Assembly: GCF_004802635.2 (NCBI RefSeq)
Contig: NZ_CP046052.1
Span: 1,488,001-1,552,000 of the forward strand
Source: Methylocystis heyeri
Lineage (GTDB): Bacteria; Pseudomonadota; Alphaproteobacteria; Rhizobiales; Beijerinckiaceae
Length of the DNA stretch: 64,000 nucleotides
Reading direction: 5' to 3'
Made by a program: the position numbers and the translations under genes. Shown in pieces: positions 9,773-20,502 of the stretch (its first letter is position 1; every line of letters starts with the position of its first letter). The notes beneath the pieces are model-generated. The model was not told where the DNA came from. It ran no database searches and worked only from the letters and a program-made list of their open reading frames with translations.

Positions 9773-10251
9773 TCCAGAATCTCAAAGATTCCCTCGATCT
9801 CGACGGCCACGTCGAGCGGCAATTGCGCAACGCCCACGGCGAAACGCGCATGTTTCCCGTTTTCTCCGAGAACATTGGCGACGAGATCGGAAGCGCCGTT
9901 GACCACCTGAGGCAATTGGCCGAAATCCGGGGCGCTGTTGACATAGCCGCCGAGGCGCACCGCCCGAAGCCTGGAAAGGTCGCCCACAGCGGCGCTCGCC
10001 TGCGCCAGCACGTTCAGGGCCGCGAGCCGCGCCGCCGCCTGCCCGGCTTCGAGCGAAACGCCCGCGCCCAGCTTGCCCCGATGCGCGGGATCGACCGCCC
10101 CGTCCCGCAGCGGGAGCTGGCCGGATACGAACAGGAGACTGCCGGCGCGGGAATAGGGCGTGTAATTGGCGACGGGGGCCGCCGCCTGCGGCAGCGACAG
10201 ACCGAGCGCCTGGAGCCGTCCGAGCGGAGAATCGTGCGTGGCGGCTGTCAT
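9769..10251 (-). CDS. RidA (YjgF/YER057c/UK114) family protein
   Basis: A probable imine/enamine deaminase-fold protein of the longer RidA subgroup, 160 residues. Visible features are SLLFVSGQLPLRDG in the first half, GGYVNSAPDF, then GKHARFAVGVAQLPLDVAVEIEGIFE at the C-terminus, with the Arg of HAR at the usual active-site position. The ATG at 10251 is preceded by GGGAGG about eight bases away, a strong ribosome-binding site, whereas the open frame upstream shows no family similarity. Its stop overlaps the start of the phosphodiesterase gene. The substrate is unknown. Confidence 0.85.
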   Translation of the reverse strand: MTAATHDSPLGRLQALGLSLPQAAAPVANYTPYSRAGSLLFVSGQLPLRDGAVDPAHRGKLGAGVSLEAGQAAARLAALNVLAQASAAVGDLSRLRAVRLGGYVNSAPDFGQLPQVVNGASDLVANVLGENGKHARFAVGVAQLPLDVAVEIEGIFEILE

Positions 10252-10360
10252 ATCGTCTGGCCTCCCAAAGTTGCAATTGCGCGCCGCGACCGTAGTTTTA
10301 TATGCTCTGCGATGCAATCGCCGACCGGCGCGATCCGGCCGCGTTCAAAGGCTGAGCTAA

Positions 10361-11182
10361 ATGGCTTTTTCCCGTTATCTGGTTTTTTCGACGCTCGTCC
10401 TCGCAATCTGTGGCGGCGCGGCCCGCGGCGAACCGGCCCCGCCGCTCGTTCCGCACCGTGCGGTTTATGAATTGAGCCTTCTGAAAAGCACGGGCGCGAA
10501 AGCCCCTACCGCCGCCCATGGACGCATCGCCTTCGACTTCGGCGGCTCCGCCTGCGAAGGCTATGTGCAGAACTTTCGGCAAATCACGGAGCTGCAGCCC
10601 GAAGAAGGGACCGCGCGCGTCTCGGACCTGAAGTCCGCGACGTTCGAGGCCGGAGACGGACAGACCTATCGGTTCAGGATCACCACCAGCTCGGGCGATT
10701 CCGCCGGCCAGGATCTGGACGGCGCAGCCCAAAAGGCCAGCTCCAAAGTCGCGATCGAGCTGAAACGGCCGAATCGGGCCAAAAGCGAATTCGGAGGCCC
10801 GGTCCTGTTCCCGACAGAACATATGCGCAATATCCTGTCCTCGGCGCGCGCCGGTGAGAATTTGCTCGAAGCCCGGGTTTTCGACGGCTCGGGCGACGGC
10901 TCCAAACCCTACGATACGCTCGCCGTCATCGGAAAACCGCTGACCGGCCCCGCCGCCGAGAAACCGTCCCAGATCGAGACGCTCAAATCCCTGCGCCGCT
11001 GGCCGGTGTCCATCTCCTATTTCGAAACCGGCCAGAAAGATCAGCAGCCGGCCTATGTGCTGTCCTTCGATCTCTATGAAAACGGGGTTTCCCGGGCGCT
11101 CAAGCTGGACTACGGCGACTTCGTGCTCGCCGGCGAAATGACCGAGCTTACGCTGCTTCCGGTTCCCAAATGCGAGAAATAG
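10361..11182 (+). CDS. EipB-like cell envelope integrity protein (DUF1849)
   Basis: Secreted periplasmic protein of the DUF1849 family, whose Brucella member EipB forms a spiral beta structure needed for envelope integrity. The 273-residue protein has a signal peptide of about 23 residues ending in ARG-EP. Cys65 (GSACEGY) and Cys271 (PKCEK) sit at the positions that form the conserved disulfide in EipB. The [12 protein letters not shown] start of the mature domain is characteristic. It is transcribed divergently from the RidA gene. Assignment is from motif memory and the alphaproteobacterial context. Confidence 0.85.
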   Translation: MAFSRYLVFSTLVLAICGGAARGEPAPPLVPHRAVYELSLLKSTGAKAPTAAHGRIAFDFGGSACEGYVQNFRQITELQPEEGTARVSDLKSATFEAGDGQTYRFRITTSSGDSAGQDLDGAAQKASSKVAIELKRPNRAKSEFGGPVLFPTEHMRNILSSARAGENLLEARVFDGSGDGSKPYDTLAVIGKPLTGPAAEKPSQIETLKSLRRWPVSISYFETGQKDQQPAYVLSFDLYENGVSRALKLDYGDFVLAGEMTELTLLPVPKCEK

Positions 11183-11273
11183 CCCGACCGTTTGCGCCGT
11201 CGCCGGAGCGCCGAGGCGGCGGCGCTCTTCAAGGGACTTTAGAGCCCGCAAAAAATGCTTTAGAATAAATTCA

Positions 11274-12443
11274 ATGAGCCTCGTCACCACCACCGATCAA
11301 CTTGCCGCGATTTGCGACCGTCTTGCGAAGCATCCCTTCGTGACGGTCGACACCGAGTTTTTACGCGAGACCACATTCTGGCCGAAAGTCTGCGTGATTC
11401 AGCTCGCCTCCCCGGATGAAGCCGTCGCGATCGACACTTTGTCCGAGGGCATGGACCTCTCCCCGTTCTTCGACCTGATGTCGAACGAATCAGTGGTCAA
11501 GGTCTTCCATGCCGCCCGCCAGGATGTGGAAATCGTCTGGCGTCTCGCCCGCATCATACCCAAGCCCCTGTTCGACACCCAGGTCGCCGCCATGGTCTGC
11601 GGCTTCGGAGAACAGGTTTCCTATGTAGAGCTGGTGAAGAGCGTAACGAGGGTCAATCTGGATAAATCGTCCCGATTTACCGACTGGTCGCGCCGCCCGC
11701 TTTCGGACGCCCAGGTCAGCTACGCCATAGCGGACGTCACCCATCTACGGGAAATCTATAAGCATCTGCTGTCGCGGCTGGATCGCTCAAAGCGTCTCGA
11801 CTGGCTCGCCGACGAGATGGAAACCCTGACCTCGCCGGCGACCTACGAACAGCATCCCGACGACGCATGGGAGAGGCTGCGGCACAGGGCGCGCAAGCCC
11901 CGCGACCTCGCCGTGCTGATGGAGCTCGCCGCATGGCGGGAGATCGAAGCCCAGGGCCGCGACATCCCGCGCTCGCGGGTTCTCAAGGACGACGTCCTGC
12001 TCGAAATCGCACAGGCCGCTCCGCGCAGCCTCGAAGCCCTGGCCAACCTCAGGGCCTTTCCGCGCGGCATGGAGCGCTCGCGGTCGGGAGCCGATATCGT
12101 GGCCGCGATCGAGCGCGGCCTCGCCCGCGATCCCTCCAGCCTGCCGCGCATCGAGCGCGAGAGACGCAACAACAACGGCGCCACCGTCGAGCTCCTGAAG
12201 GTGCTGCTGCGCCAGGTCGCCGAGGAAACCGGGGTGGCGGCCAAGATGATCGCCACCGTCGACGATCTCGAAGCCATCGCCAACGACGACAACGCCGACG
12301 TGAGCGCGTTGCGAGGCTGGCGCCGGATCATCTTCGGCGAAAAGGCCATCGAACTCAAACGCGGTCGCCTCGCCCTCGCCGTCGAGAACGGCAAGGTCGT
12401 CACCTTCGATTGGCGGGACGCCGACGTTCCCGCGGCCGGTTGA
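11274..12443 (+). CDS. rnd: Ribonuclease D
   Basis: A 3'-5' exoribonuclease in tRNA and stable RNA processing. The 389-residue protein begins with the DEDD exonuclease domain: Asp26 and Glu28 in VTVDTEF, Asp in [10 protein letters not shown] near residue 85, and Tyr and Asp in [10 protein letters not shown] near residue 155. A HRDC-like helical domain follows from about residue 205, and the C-terminus is family-like. It stands alone, 91 bases after eipB. All catalytic residues are present. Confidence 0.93.
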   Translation: MSLVTTTDQLAAICDRLAKHPFVTVDTEFLRETTFWPKVCVIQLASPDEAVAIDTLSEGMDLSPFFDLMSNESVVKVFHAARQDVEIVWRLARIIPKPLFDTQVAAMVCGFGEQVSYVELVKSVTRVNLDKSSRFTDWSRRPLSDAQVSYAIADVTHLREIYKHLLSRLDRSKRLDWLADEMETLTSPATYEQHPDDAWERLRHRARKPRDLAVLMELAAWREIEAQGRDIPRSRVLKDDVLLEIAQAAPRSLEALANLRAFPRGMERSRSGADIVAAIERGLARDPSSLPRIERERRNNNGATVELLKVLLRQVAEETGVAAKMIATVDDLEAIANDDNADVSALRGWRRIIFGEKAIELKRGRLALAVENGKVVTFDWRDADVPAAG

Positions 12444-12627
12444 CCGGCCTCGGGACGATATCCGCGCGAGCATTCGCGCCGCCGCCTTTGCGCCCGAAGC
12501 GCAGCGGGAAAGAGCGAATCGCCCTGCCCCGCCCGCTTCGCGGTGAAGCCCTGAGGCGCGCCCGGCGCGCAATCGCTCCAGGGGTCGAGCGCATCCCCCA
12601 AAAGCCGGCAGACTCCCGCCGCGATCC

Positions 12628-12951
12628 CTACGACGGGTCGCCCCCGCCCAGGGCGCGGCGCGCATGAGATATGAGTTCCGGCGCGACATTCGAAATACGC
12701 GCGAACTCGAGAAGCAGCGCTTCGTGGCCGGCGAGATGGTCCAGAACCGCAAGCAGAAACAAAGGCTGTGGGGCCAAGGCCGGAAGGTCGCCGGCGTCGA
12801 CGCCGGTCAGCCGCAGAAACCTTTCAATTCGATCGTTCTCCTCGACCAGAAAGGCGAGCGCCTGCAAACCGAGGGTTTCCGCCTCTTCGCGAGTGGGAAG
12901 GGCGCGGGACCTGGAGCTGTGGGGAGTACTAATATCGTTTGCCATTCTCAT
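12628..12951 (-). CDS. DUF3572 family protein
   Basis: A 107-residue acidic helical protein. The segment AETLGLQALAFLVEENDRIERFLRLTGVD, followed by PQPLFLLAVLDHLAGHEALLLEFA, is characteristic of DUF3572, an alphaproteobacterial family of unknown function. It commonly lies beside divK, as here, where it is transcribed divergently. The start may be at 12951 or two codons later. No membrane or signal sequence is present. Confidence 0.8.
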   Translation of the reverse strand: MRMANDISTPHSSRSRALPTREEAETLGLQALAFLVEENDRIERFLRLTGVDAGDLPALAPQPLFLLAVLDHLAGHEALLLEFARISNVAPELISHARRALGGGDPS

Positions 12952-13064
12952 TTCATCAATCTTCCTCCTTTACACCACGAACTCAACAAAGGTAGCCGTA
13001 GGGCCTCGGGCGCCCATCGGACACGTTCGAGATGTATCCACAGTTGAAAGAAAAGTCGCTCGCC

Positions 13065-13436
13065 ATGGCGAAAACCGTCCTCATCGTAGAGGATAACGAA
13101 CTCAACATGAAACTCTTCAACGACCTGTTGGAGAGAAACGGCCACGTCACCCTGCGGACGAAGAGCGGCGTCGAAGCCATCAACCTCGCCCGGGAGCACC
13201 GACCCGATCTCATTTTGATGGATATCCAGCTGCCCGAGGTCTCGGGACTCGAAGTCACGCGATGGATCAAGGACGACGAGAACCTGCGGACCATTCCGGT
13301 CATCGCCATCACGGCTTTCGCGATGAAGGGCGACGAGGAAAAAATCCGGCAGGGCGGCTGTGAAGCTTACCTTTCGAAACCCATATCCGTAGCCAAGTTC
13401 CTAGAGACGGTTAACTCATTTCTTGCTGACAGGTAA
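13065..13436 (+). CDS. divK: Single-domain response regulator DivK
   Basis: Essential cell-cycle phospho-relay protein in alphaproteobacteria that acts with the PleC/DivJ kinases to control CtrA activity. It is a 123-residue REC domain with the acidic pair in VEDNELN, the phospho-acceptor Asp53 ([10 protein letters not shown]), the [10 protein letters not shown] switch region and the SKPI lysine. I chose the ATG at 13065 because the fold begins [10 protein letters not shown]; 11 further in-frame codons upstream look unconserved. pleD follows 15 bases later in the classic divK-pleD operon. Confidence 0.93.
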   Translation: MAKTVLIVEDNELNMKLFNDLLERNGHVTLRTKSGVEAINLAREHRPDLILMDIQLPEVSGLEVTRWIKDDENLRTIPVIAITAFAMKGDEEKIRQGGCEAYLSKPISVAKFLETVNSFLADR

Positions 13437-13451
13437 GAGGATCGAAGCACC

Positions 13452-14822
13452 ATGACCGCGCGTGTGCTCATCGTCGACGATCTGCTTCCCAACATCAAAT
13501 TGTTGGAAGCCCGGCTGACGGCCGAATATTTCGACGTGATATCCGCGACCAACGGATTTGAGGCGCTCGACCTGTGCCGCCAGGGGCGCTGCGACATCGT
13601 TCTCCTGGACGTCATGATGCCGGGTATGGACGGCTTTGAAGTTTGCCGCAGATTGAAGGCCGATCCGGCGACCGTCCACCTGCCCGTGGTGATGGTGACC
13701 GCCCTCGACCAGCCCGCCGACCGCGTGCGCGGCCTCGAAGCCGGAGCCGACGATTTCCTGACCAAACCCGTCGACGAGATCGCGCTCATCGCTCGCGTGC
13801 GATCCTTGTCGCGTCTCAAAGTGATGCTCGACGAACTGCGCGCCCGAGTCATCACCTCCGCCAATCTCGGCCTCAAGGACGCGGCCGATCTGGTCCGCGC
13901 CAACGCAGGCGACAACGGCCGTATCCTGCTGGTCGAAGATCGCGCCAGTTCAGCCGAACGCATCGTCGCCGCCCTGGAGGGCGTGCATGAGGTCGAGGTG
14001 GAGAGGGTGCCGCAGGACGCGCTCATTCGCGCGGCCGAAGGCGATTTCGACATGGTGATCGTCGGACTGGCTCTCGCCAATTTCGACGCCCTGCGCCTTT
14101 GCAGCCAGCTGCGCTCGCTGGAGCGCACCAGAGCGCTGCCCATCCTCCTCGTCGCCGAAGAAGAAGAACGGGCGAGGATCTTGCGCGGCCTCGATCTCGG
14201 CGTGAACGACTATATTCTGCGCCCGATCGACCGCAACGAGCTGCTGGCCCGCGTCCGCACCCAGTTGCGCCGCAAGCGCTACGCCGACACGTTGCGGGAG
14301 AATGTCCAGGCCGCTTTCGAGCTCGCCATCGTCGATGCGCTGACGGGGCTGCACAACCGGCGCTACCTCGAAACCCACCTTTCGAGCGAGCTGGATCAGG
14401 CGGCGCAGAACGGACGTCCGCTGTCGCTGATGATTCTCGACGTCGACCACTTCAAATCGGTCAACGACACCTACGGCCACGACGCCGGCGACGAGGTGCT
14501 GAAAGGCCTCGCCCAGCGCATCCGGCGCGTGGTGCGCAGCGCCGATCTGGTTTGCCGGCTGGGCGGCGAGGAGTTCGTCATCGTGATGCCGGACACCTCT
14601 CTCGCCGTCGCGGGCAAAGTGGCCGAAAGAGTCCGCGCGGCGGTGGAGATGGAGCAATTCCTGATCGACGCCAAGGGAAACTCGATCCCCGTCACGATCT
14701 CGGTGGGCCTCGCCGAGCGCGGCGCGGACGCCAATCCGGACGCGCTGCTGAGGCGCGCGGACAAGGCGCTCTATAATTCCAAGACGACCGGCCGCAACAG
14801 AGTGACTCTCGCGGCCGCCTGA
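13452..14822 (+). CDS. pleD: Diguanylate cyclase response regulator PleD
   Basis: Makes cyclic di-GMP at the stalked or old pole when phosphorylated. The 456-residue protein has REC1 with phospho-acceptor Asp53 (LLDVMMPGMDG), a degenerate REC2 adaptor at about residues 150-280, then a GGDEF domain with the GGEEF active site. An RSAD motif five residues before GGEEF is the RxxD inhibitory site, so product feedback inhibition is expected. The order and length match Caulobacter PleD. It is co-transcribed with divK. Confidence 0.95.
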   Translation: MTARVLIVDDLLPNIKLLEARLTAEYFDVISATNGFEALDLCRQGRCDIVLLDVMMPGMDGFEVCRRLKADPATVHLPVVMVTALDQPADRVRGLEAGADDFLTKPVDEIALIARVRSLSRLKVMLDELRARVITSANLGLKDAADLVRANAGDNGRILLVEDRASSAERIVAALEGVHEVEVERVPQDALIRAAEGDFDMVIVGLALANFDALRLCSQLRSLERTRALPILLVAEEEERARILRGLDLGVNDYILRPIDRNELLARVRTQLRRKRYADTLRENVQAAFELAIVDALTGLHNRRYLETHLSSELDQAAQNGRPLSLMILDVDHFKSVNDTYGHDAGDEVLKGLAQRIRRVVRSADLVCRLGGEEFVIVMPDTSLAVAGKVAERVRAAVEMEQFLIDAKGNSIPVTISVGLAERGADANPDALLRRADKALYNSKTTGRNRVTLAAA

Positions 14823-14838
14823 TCGCGGGCCACCCCTC

Positions 14839-16329
14839 CTATAGTTCGGCTTCGAGCCGGTCGACGATCGTCTGCAACACCTTCAGCCGCGCGAATTTCT
14901 TGTCGTTGGCCTCGACCAGGGTCCAAGGCGCGCGCTGTGAGCTGGTGCGGTCGATCATGTCATTGGCGGCTTCTTCGTAGAGCCCCCATTTTTCCCGGTT
15001 GCGCCAGTCTTCCTTGGTGATCTTGTATCTTTTGGTGGGCCGCGCCTCACGGTCTTCGAACCGCCTGAGCTGCTCTTCCTGAGTGATGGCCAGCCAGAAT
15101 TTCACCACGCTCAGCCGCGCCCGGTCGAGCTGATGCTCGAAATCATTGATCTCCTGATAGGCCCGCATCCAGTCCTCCCGCGAACACAGGCCCTCGACCC
15201 GTTCGACCAGAACGCGTCCATACCAGCTGCGATCGAAGATGGAGACATGGCCGATTCGCGGAATATTGCGCCAGAAGCGCCAGAGATATGGACGCGCCCG
15301 CTCCTCGTCGGTCGGGGCGGCGACCCCGTTGACGCGGAACTGGCGCGGGTCCAGCGCGGCGCGCACGCGGCGGATGGCCCCGCCCTTGCCCGCAGCGTCA
15401 TTGCCCTCGAAAAGCAGCACGAGGCCCCGCTTCTGGAATTTTCTTCCGGTGGTCAGTTCGGTGATGCGGCTCTGAAGCCGGGCCAATTCGTCGGAATAGC
15501 TCTCGGGGTCGGCGCGTTGCGTCATGTCCAGCGAGCCAACCAGGCTGGAGCGAGGCAGAGCGACGAGCGAGGCCGGATCGCGAGGAACGGCCTGCGCCGC
15601 GGGAGCGGTCTCGACATTGGCGCGCTCCAGCGCCTGCAGCAGAAGATCGGCCACGGCGGCGTCGCGATAGCGCGCATCGTCGGCGGCGATGACCGCCCAG
15701 GGCGCATAGCCGGTGGAAGTTCTCTCCACCATATCCAGCGCCGCTCGCGTCAGGCGTTGGCGTTCCTTGCCCTTGAGCGTGTCCTCCCATTCGATGACCG
15801 TGGCGCGGCGCAGGGCGCCGCTGGTCTTCCTTATTTTCGTGAGGCGGCGGTGGGCTTTTTCCTGCTCCATGAAAAGCAGGACCTTGACGACGATCACGCC
15901 TTCCTGGGACAGCATTTCCTCGGCGCGATTGATTTCCTCGAGCGCCGCCTGGAAGCCGTCGCGGCCGGTCTTTCCCGTGGCCCGCAGCAGCAGCGCGCGG
16001 TGATGCCATGAGCCCAGCACCAGCCCGATGCGGCCGTAGCCCGGCATGTCCCGCCAATAGCGCCATTCGAGCGGGCGCTCCCGCTCTTCGTCGGTCGGCT
16101 CGCCATAGGAGAGCGTTTCGAGATAATGGTCGTCCAGCCACTCGTAGAGCCGGTTGAGCACCTCGCCCTTGCCGGCGCCGTCCGAACCGTTGATGACCAG
16201 CAGGATGGTTTTCTTTTTGCGCTGCTGAAGCTCGAATTGCGCGTCGAGCAGCTTCTCCCGCAACTGCTCGCTAACCTCTTCAAACTGTTGCTTATCAAGG
16301 CTATGAGGCAAGCGGACGGAGTCGAACAT
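14839..16329 (-). CDS. pap: Polyphosphate:AMP phosphotransferase, two-domain PPK2
   Basis: Predicted to phosphorylate AMP (or another nucleotide) using polyphosphate. The 496-residue protein contains two tandem PPK2 domains. The first has the Walker A loop GSDGAGKGE and then WRYWRDMPGYGRIG; the second has GNDAAGKGGAIRR and WRFWRNIPRIGHVSIFDRSWYGR. Duplication of the domain is typical of class II (PAP) enzymes. The ATG at 16329 has GGAG upstream and fits the start of the first domain; the frame is open for 25 more codons upstream. It faces pleD tail to tail. Confidence 0.9.
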   Translation of the reverse strand: MFDSVRLPHSLDKQQFEEVSEQLREKLLDAQFELQQRKKKTILLVINGSDGAGKGEVLNRLYEWLDDHYLETLSYGEPTDEERERPLEWRYWRDMPGYGRIGLVLGSWHHRALLLRATGKTGRDGFQAALEEINRAEEMLSQEGVIVVKVLLFMEQEKAHRRLTKIRKTSGALRRATVIEWEDTLKGKERQRLTRAALDMVERTSTGYAPWAVIAADDARYRDAAVADLLLQALERANVETAPAAQAVPRDPASLVALPRSSLVGSLDMTQRADPESYSDELARLQSRITELTTGRKFQKRGLVLLFEGNDAAGKGGAIRRVRAALDPRQFRVNGVAAPTDEERARPYLWRFWRNIPRIGHVSIFDRSWYGRVLVERVEGLCSREDWMRAYQEINDFEHQLDRARLSVVKFWLAITQEEQLRRFEDREARPTKRYKITKEDWRNREKWGLYEEAANDMIDRTSSQRAPWTLVEANDKKFARLKVLQTIVDRLEAEL

Positions 16330-16412
16330 CGCAGGATCTCCAGGCGGGCGGAAAAAAGATTCTAAACAGAAAACCTTGCAAAAATACGCTCCTTGGCTAG
16401 ACATGAATAGCG

Positions 16413-16489
16413 GGTCTCGTAGCTCAGCAGGATAGAGCAGCGGTTTCCTAAACCGAAGGTCACAGGTTCGAATCCTGTCGAGACCGCCA
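16413..16489 (+). tRNA. tRNA-Arg (anticodon CCT)
   Basis: Folds as a full cloverleaf. The acceptor arm is GGTCTCG pairing with CGAGACC, the D-arm is GCTC/GAGC, and the anticodon loop TTCCTAA gives CCT, reading AGG. The T-arm is ACAGG-TTCGAAT-CCTGT. Discriminator G and an encoded CCA follow. The anticodon stem has one G-A mismatch at its top pair. Confidence 0.95.
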
Positions 16490-16926
16490 TAAATTCAACG
16501 GGCAATAGCAGTCCGCGCGAAATCCCTGCCCTTTCCCGCGCCGCAAAAGCTCAAGCGCTAGAGCATGTTCCCGGAACGTGCGAAGCGGTTTCTGGGGACA
16601 TGCTCGGTCAATCAGATTCGGAGCGCGTTCGACTGCGTTTAAGCCGGACGCACTCTCAGTGTAGCGCCGCGAAGGGAAGCCGCCACCCTTCGAAGGGTCT
16701 TCGGCGAGCCGGTCGCCCAGCGGCATTTTGCCGCGCCCACGGGGGCCTTGCTGTCACACAAATCTTTGTTTGAAACACCCAACTGCTTTTTGCGCTCGCG
16801 GCGCCCAAGCGTCCGCCACGTCTCAATCTTAGGCGTTAGGTATTTACGCGTATAGCCTCTTTTTCGATCATTCCTTAGCTGCAATGGGTCTCAAATCGAA
16901 AAGCAAAAAGCAAAGCGAGGCCTCTG
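16490..16926. other. Gene-free stretch after tRNA-Arg
   Basis: About 437 bases between the tRNA and the next gene. It holds the inverted repeat at 16561-16605 and a GAGCGCGTTCGACT block near 16620 like that at 8905. Short open frames exist on the minus strand but have no family features or ribosome-binding sites. No integrase gene follows the tRNA, so there is no visible island boundary. Confidence 0.4.
16561..16605. repeat. Inverted repeat of a dispersed GAGCATGT type
   Basis: GAGCATGTTCCC (16561-16572) and GGGGACATGCTC (16594-16605) are 12-base inverted arms with one mismatch around a 21-base loop. Elements beginning with GAGCATGT-like sequence are common intergenic repeats in Hyphomicrobiales; a related but poorer copy lies near 31718. 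Confidence 0.55.
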
Positions 16927-17376
16927 ATGGGGCGTGAATGCCGCCACTGCGATCTCAACTGCAGGATTTTGCAGGTTGACGACGATCCGGATGTCGCCGA
17001 CTCACAAACGCTTCTCTGGCGCTGCCTGGGGGCGGACGCACGAGCCGTCTACGACGGCGAAACGGCGCTGGCGATGATCCTCGAGTTCAAGCCGCATATG
17101 GTCGTCATGGACATCGGCATGCCCGGCATGGACGGCTGCGAAACCGCGCGCCGCATTCGACAAATGCCGGAAGGGAAAAATCTCGTGCTCGCCGCATTGA
17201 CGGCATGGGGTCACGACGAAGCTCGCCGGCGGACCGCAGAAGCCGGTTTCGACCATCATTTCGTCAAACCCTTAGGCGCTGAAGCGCTGGAAAACCTGCT
17301 GGCGTCGTTGCGTCCGGTCTGCAACTCGAGCCCGTCACGGACCCGGAACGACCCTTTTGCGGGAATGTTCATCTGA
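16927..17376 (+). CDS. Single-domain response regulator
   Basis: A 149-residue receiver domain: acidic triplet VDDDPDV at 17-23, phospho-acceptor Asp62 (VVMDIGMPGMDG), an ALTAWG switch region and Lys in VKPLGAE. There is no output domain, so it likely works in a phospho-relay or by protein binding. The C-terminal tail of about 25 residues is unconserved. No histidine kinase is adjacent, so the partner is unknown. The N-terminal CRHCDLNC contains three Cys in eight residues, which is unusual for a receiver domain. Confidence 0.75.
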   Translation: MGRECRHCDLNCRILQVDDDPDVADSQTLLWRCLGADARAVYDGETALAMILEFKPHMVVMDIGMPGMDGCETARRIRQMPEGKNLVLAALTAWGHDEARRRTAEAGFDHHFVKPLGAEALENLLASLRPVCNSSPSRTRNDPFAGMFI

Positions 17377-17427
17377 CTGGAGCTCCGGGTCGCGGGCGCG
17401 CAACGCAGACTGTTTCGATCGGCCCTT

Positions 17428-17883
17428 ATGGCGATCGTAAACAGGCGGCGGTATAAGCGCCTTCACGCCGCATTGCGCCGCGCCGCCGCGAAGGAGAAAC
17501 CGGCTTTGTCAGAGCAGAACACGACCGTCGCAGCGCCCGGCCTGGCCGAGACGCTTTGGAAGGGCGCAAAGCTCACCTGCCCCCGCTGCGGCGAGGGCAA
17601 GCTGTTTTCGAGCTATCTGAAGAGAAAAGACGCCTGCGACGCCTGCGGCGAAAGCTTTCTGGGGCTCGACGCGGACGACGGGCCCGCCTGGCTCACGATC
17701 GGGATCGTGGCGCATATCGTGATCCCGCTCCTGTGGCTCCTGGAGCGGGATGGTTCACTGTCCTACGGAACGGAATTCGCGATTCTCGCAGCCGTCACCA
17801 TCGGCGCGACGCTGCTCACGCTTCCTTTCGCCAAGGGACTCTTCATCGCCGCGCTTTGGCGCATCAGGCGAGACGGGCGATAG
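17428..17883 (+). CDS. DUF983 family membrane protein
   Basis: A 151-residue protein with a rubredoxin-like zinc ribbon, CPRCGEGKLF followed by CDACGESF, then two hydrophobic segments at about residues 90-110 and 117-138. This is the DUF983 arrangement. The family is unknown in detail but often lies near cytochrome oxidase or nudix genes. The first 45 residues are unconserved, so the true start may be internal, for example a TTG near 17506. Confidence 0.8.
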   Translation: MAIVNRRRYKRLHAALRRAAAKEKPALSEQNTTVAAPGLAETLWKGAKLTCPRCGEGKLFSSYLKRKDACDACGESFLGLDADDGPAWLTIGIVAHIVIPLLWLLERDGSLSYGTEFAILAAVTIGATLLTLPFAKGLFIAALWRIRRDGR

Positions 17884-17908
17884 GCCGCGGAGCCCGCGCT
17901 TTGCGGTT

Positions 17909-18109
17909 TCAATGCGGGTCGAAGGGCGTGCGGCCATTGGCGATCGCGTGACTTTTGCGGGCCTTGCGACGGGCCGCGGAAGCACGCTCGAACTGGGCGA
18001 GGAAATCATCCCCGCGCGGCTGGACGGCGGAGCGAGGGGCCTCGGTTTCTCGTCTGGCGCTGTCTCTGGCGAGATAGTCGAGACGAGCGATGTAAAGCAG
18101 CTCAAGCAT
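17909..18109 (-). CDS. Small hypothetical protein with a strong ribosome-binding site
   Basis: A 66-residue basic protein beginning MLELLYIARLDYLARDSARRE. A GAGGAGG sequence lies six bases upstream of the ATG at 18109, a near-ideal ribosome-binding site, and this is the main reason for calling it. The N-terminus could form an amphipathic helix, and the rest is rich in Arg, Ala and Ser. It runs opposite to the DUF983 gene and ends 25 bases from its stop. I recognise no family. Confidence 0.55.
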   Translation of the reverse strand: MLELLYIARLDYLARDSARRETEAPRSAVQPRGDDFLAQFERASAARRKARKSHAIANGRTPFDPH

Positions 18110-18480
18110 GATCGCCTCCTCAAGAAACCGCAACGGGCATCAAGCGCGCTGTGAAAAGCAGGAACCGGTTCTAAGCAAAAAGCGCGCTAAAACACCCTTC
18201 AGAATCGACCGAGACATTTGCGTTCTGGCCCAAGCCTAAACGCGGCGTGATAAACAGCAACACTAATTCGTAAAATTATAGACAACAATCCCCGCATCAA
18301 GCGCGTGCGGGGTAAGTATTGAACGAAGCGCAGAGAAATCCTGCCGGCTTTCGGGCAAATGCGCCGCGGCATCGCCGACTTGCTGAGCGCTCTGGCTGCG
18401 CCATTTAATTTTGCAAATTTTCATTTCAAGGCGTCGTGGACGCCGCGGCGTGCGGCGTCCCTACGCGAAGGAGACATCAG
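18110..18480. other. Gene-free divergent regulatory region
   Basis: About 370 bases between the small minus-strand gene and the XRE-type regulator. It is locally AT-rich at 18225-18290 and 18400-18425, so promoters for both genes are expected here. No specific operator or terminator stands out. Confidence 0.35.
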
Positions 18481-18768
18481 ATGACTCCCGCGCAATGCCG
18501 CGCCGGACGCGGATTGCTCGACTGGACGAGGCAAGCCCTCGCCGAAGCCGCGCATATCGACAAGGAAACCATCGAACGTTTCGAAGACAGATATTCAATG
18601 CCGCAAACGGCGACCGTTCTCGCGCTGAAACGCGCGCTCGAGACCGGCGGCGTGATCTTCGTCGACGAAGACGGCCAGGGCGCCGGCGTGAGGCTGCGAA
18701 AGTCGAAATCCTACGGCAGGCCGACCGTGATACCGCTGGATGAATTAAACGCCCAGAACGACGAGTAA
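18481..18768 (+). CDS. XRE-like helix-turn-helix protein
   Basis: A 95-residue protein whose N-terminal 60 residues fit a Cro/C1-type HTH: MTPAQCRAGRGLLDWTRQALAEAAHIDKETIERFE, with a late LALKRALETGGVIFVDEDG segment seen in many phage-like regulators. The ATG at 18481 has AAGGAGA upstream. A strong hairpin terminator follows the stop. It stands alone, and its target is not evident. Confidence 0.8.
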   Translation: MTPAQCRAGRGLLDWTRQALAEAAHIDKETIERFEDRYSMPQTATVLALKRALETGGVIFVDEDGQGAGVRLRKSKSYGRPTVIPLDELNAQNDE

Positions 18769-18779
18769 AGCGCTCCGGA

Positions 18780-18812
18780 TGGAGCGCGGGCGACCCCGCG
18801 CTCCATGTTTTT

Positions 18813-18814
<2 letters not shown>
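18780..18814 (+). terminator. Rho-independent terminator after the XRE gene
   Basis: TGGAGCGCGGG (18780-18790) pairs perfectly with CCCGCGCTCCA (18795-18805), and T7 follows at 18808-18814. The T-run overlaps the stop codon of the convergent aldehyde dehydrogenase gene. Confidence 0.85.
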
Positions 18815-20330
<1,516 letters not shown>

Positions 20331-20502
20331 TGCGTTTCCCCTGGCGTTTGATTTTGAGAGCGAAAAGCTCCTGCTTCGCGATCTAGCGCCCGCCGACGCG
20401 GGTCAAGTGCAAGGACGGCTTTTCCTGCAGTCGCAGAATATGAACGGGGACCCGAAGCCAAGCGCAATGTGGCTCATTACCGCGGATGAGATCAGGCCGG
20501 CG

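Noticed and set aside
16639-16884. Small minus-strand frame after tRNA-Arg
   Set aside because: Basic, low-complexity composition, no ribosome-binding site and overlap with repeat-derived sequence.
16490-16926. tRNA-linked genomic island boundary
   Set aside because: There is no integrase and no repeat of the tRNA 3' end downstream within the window.
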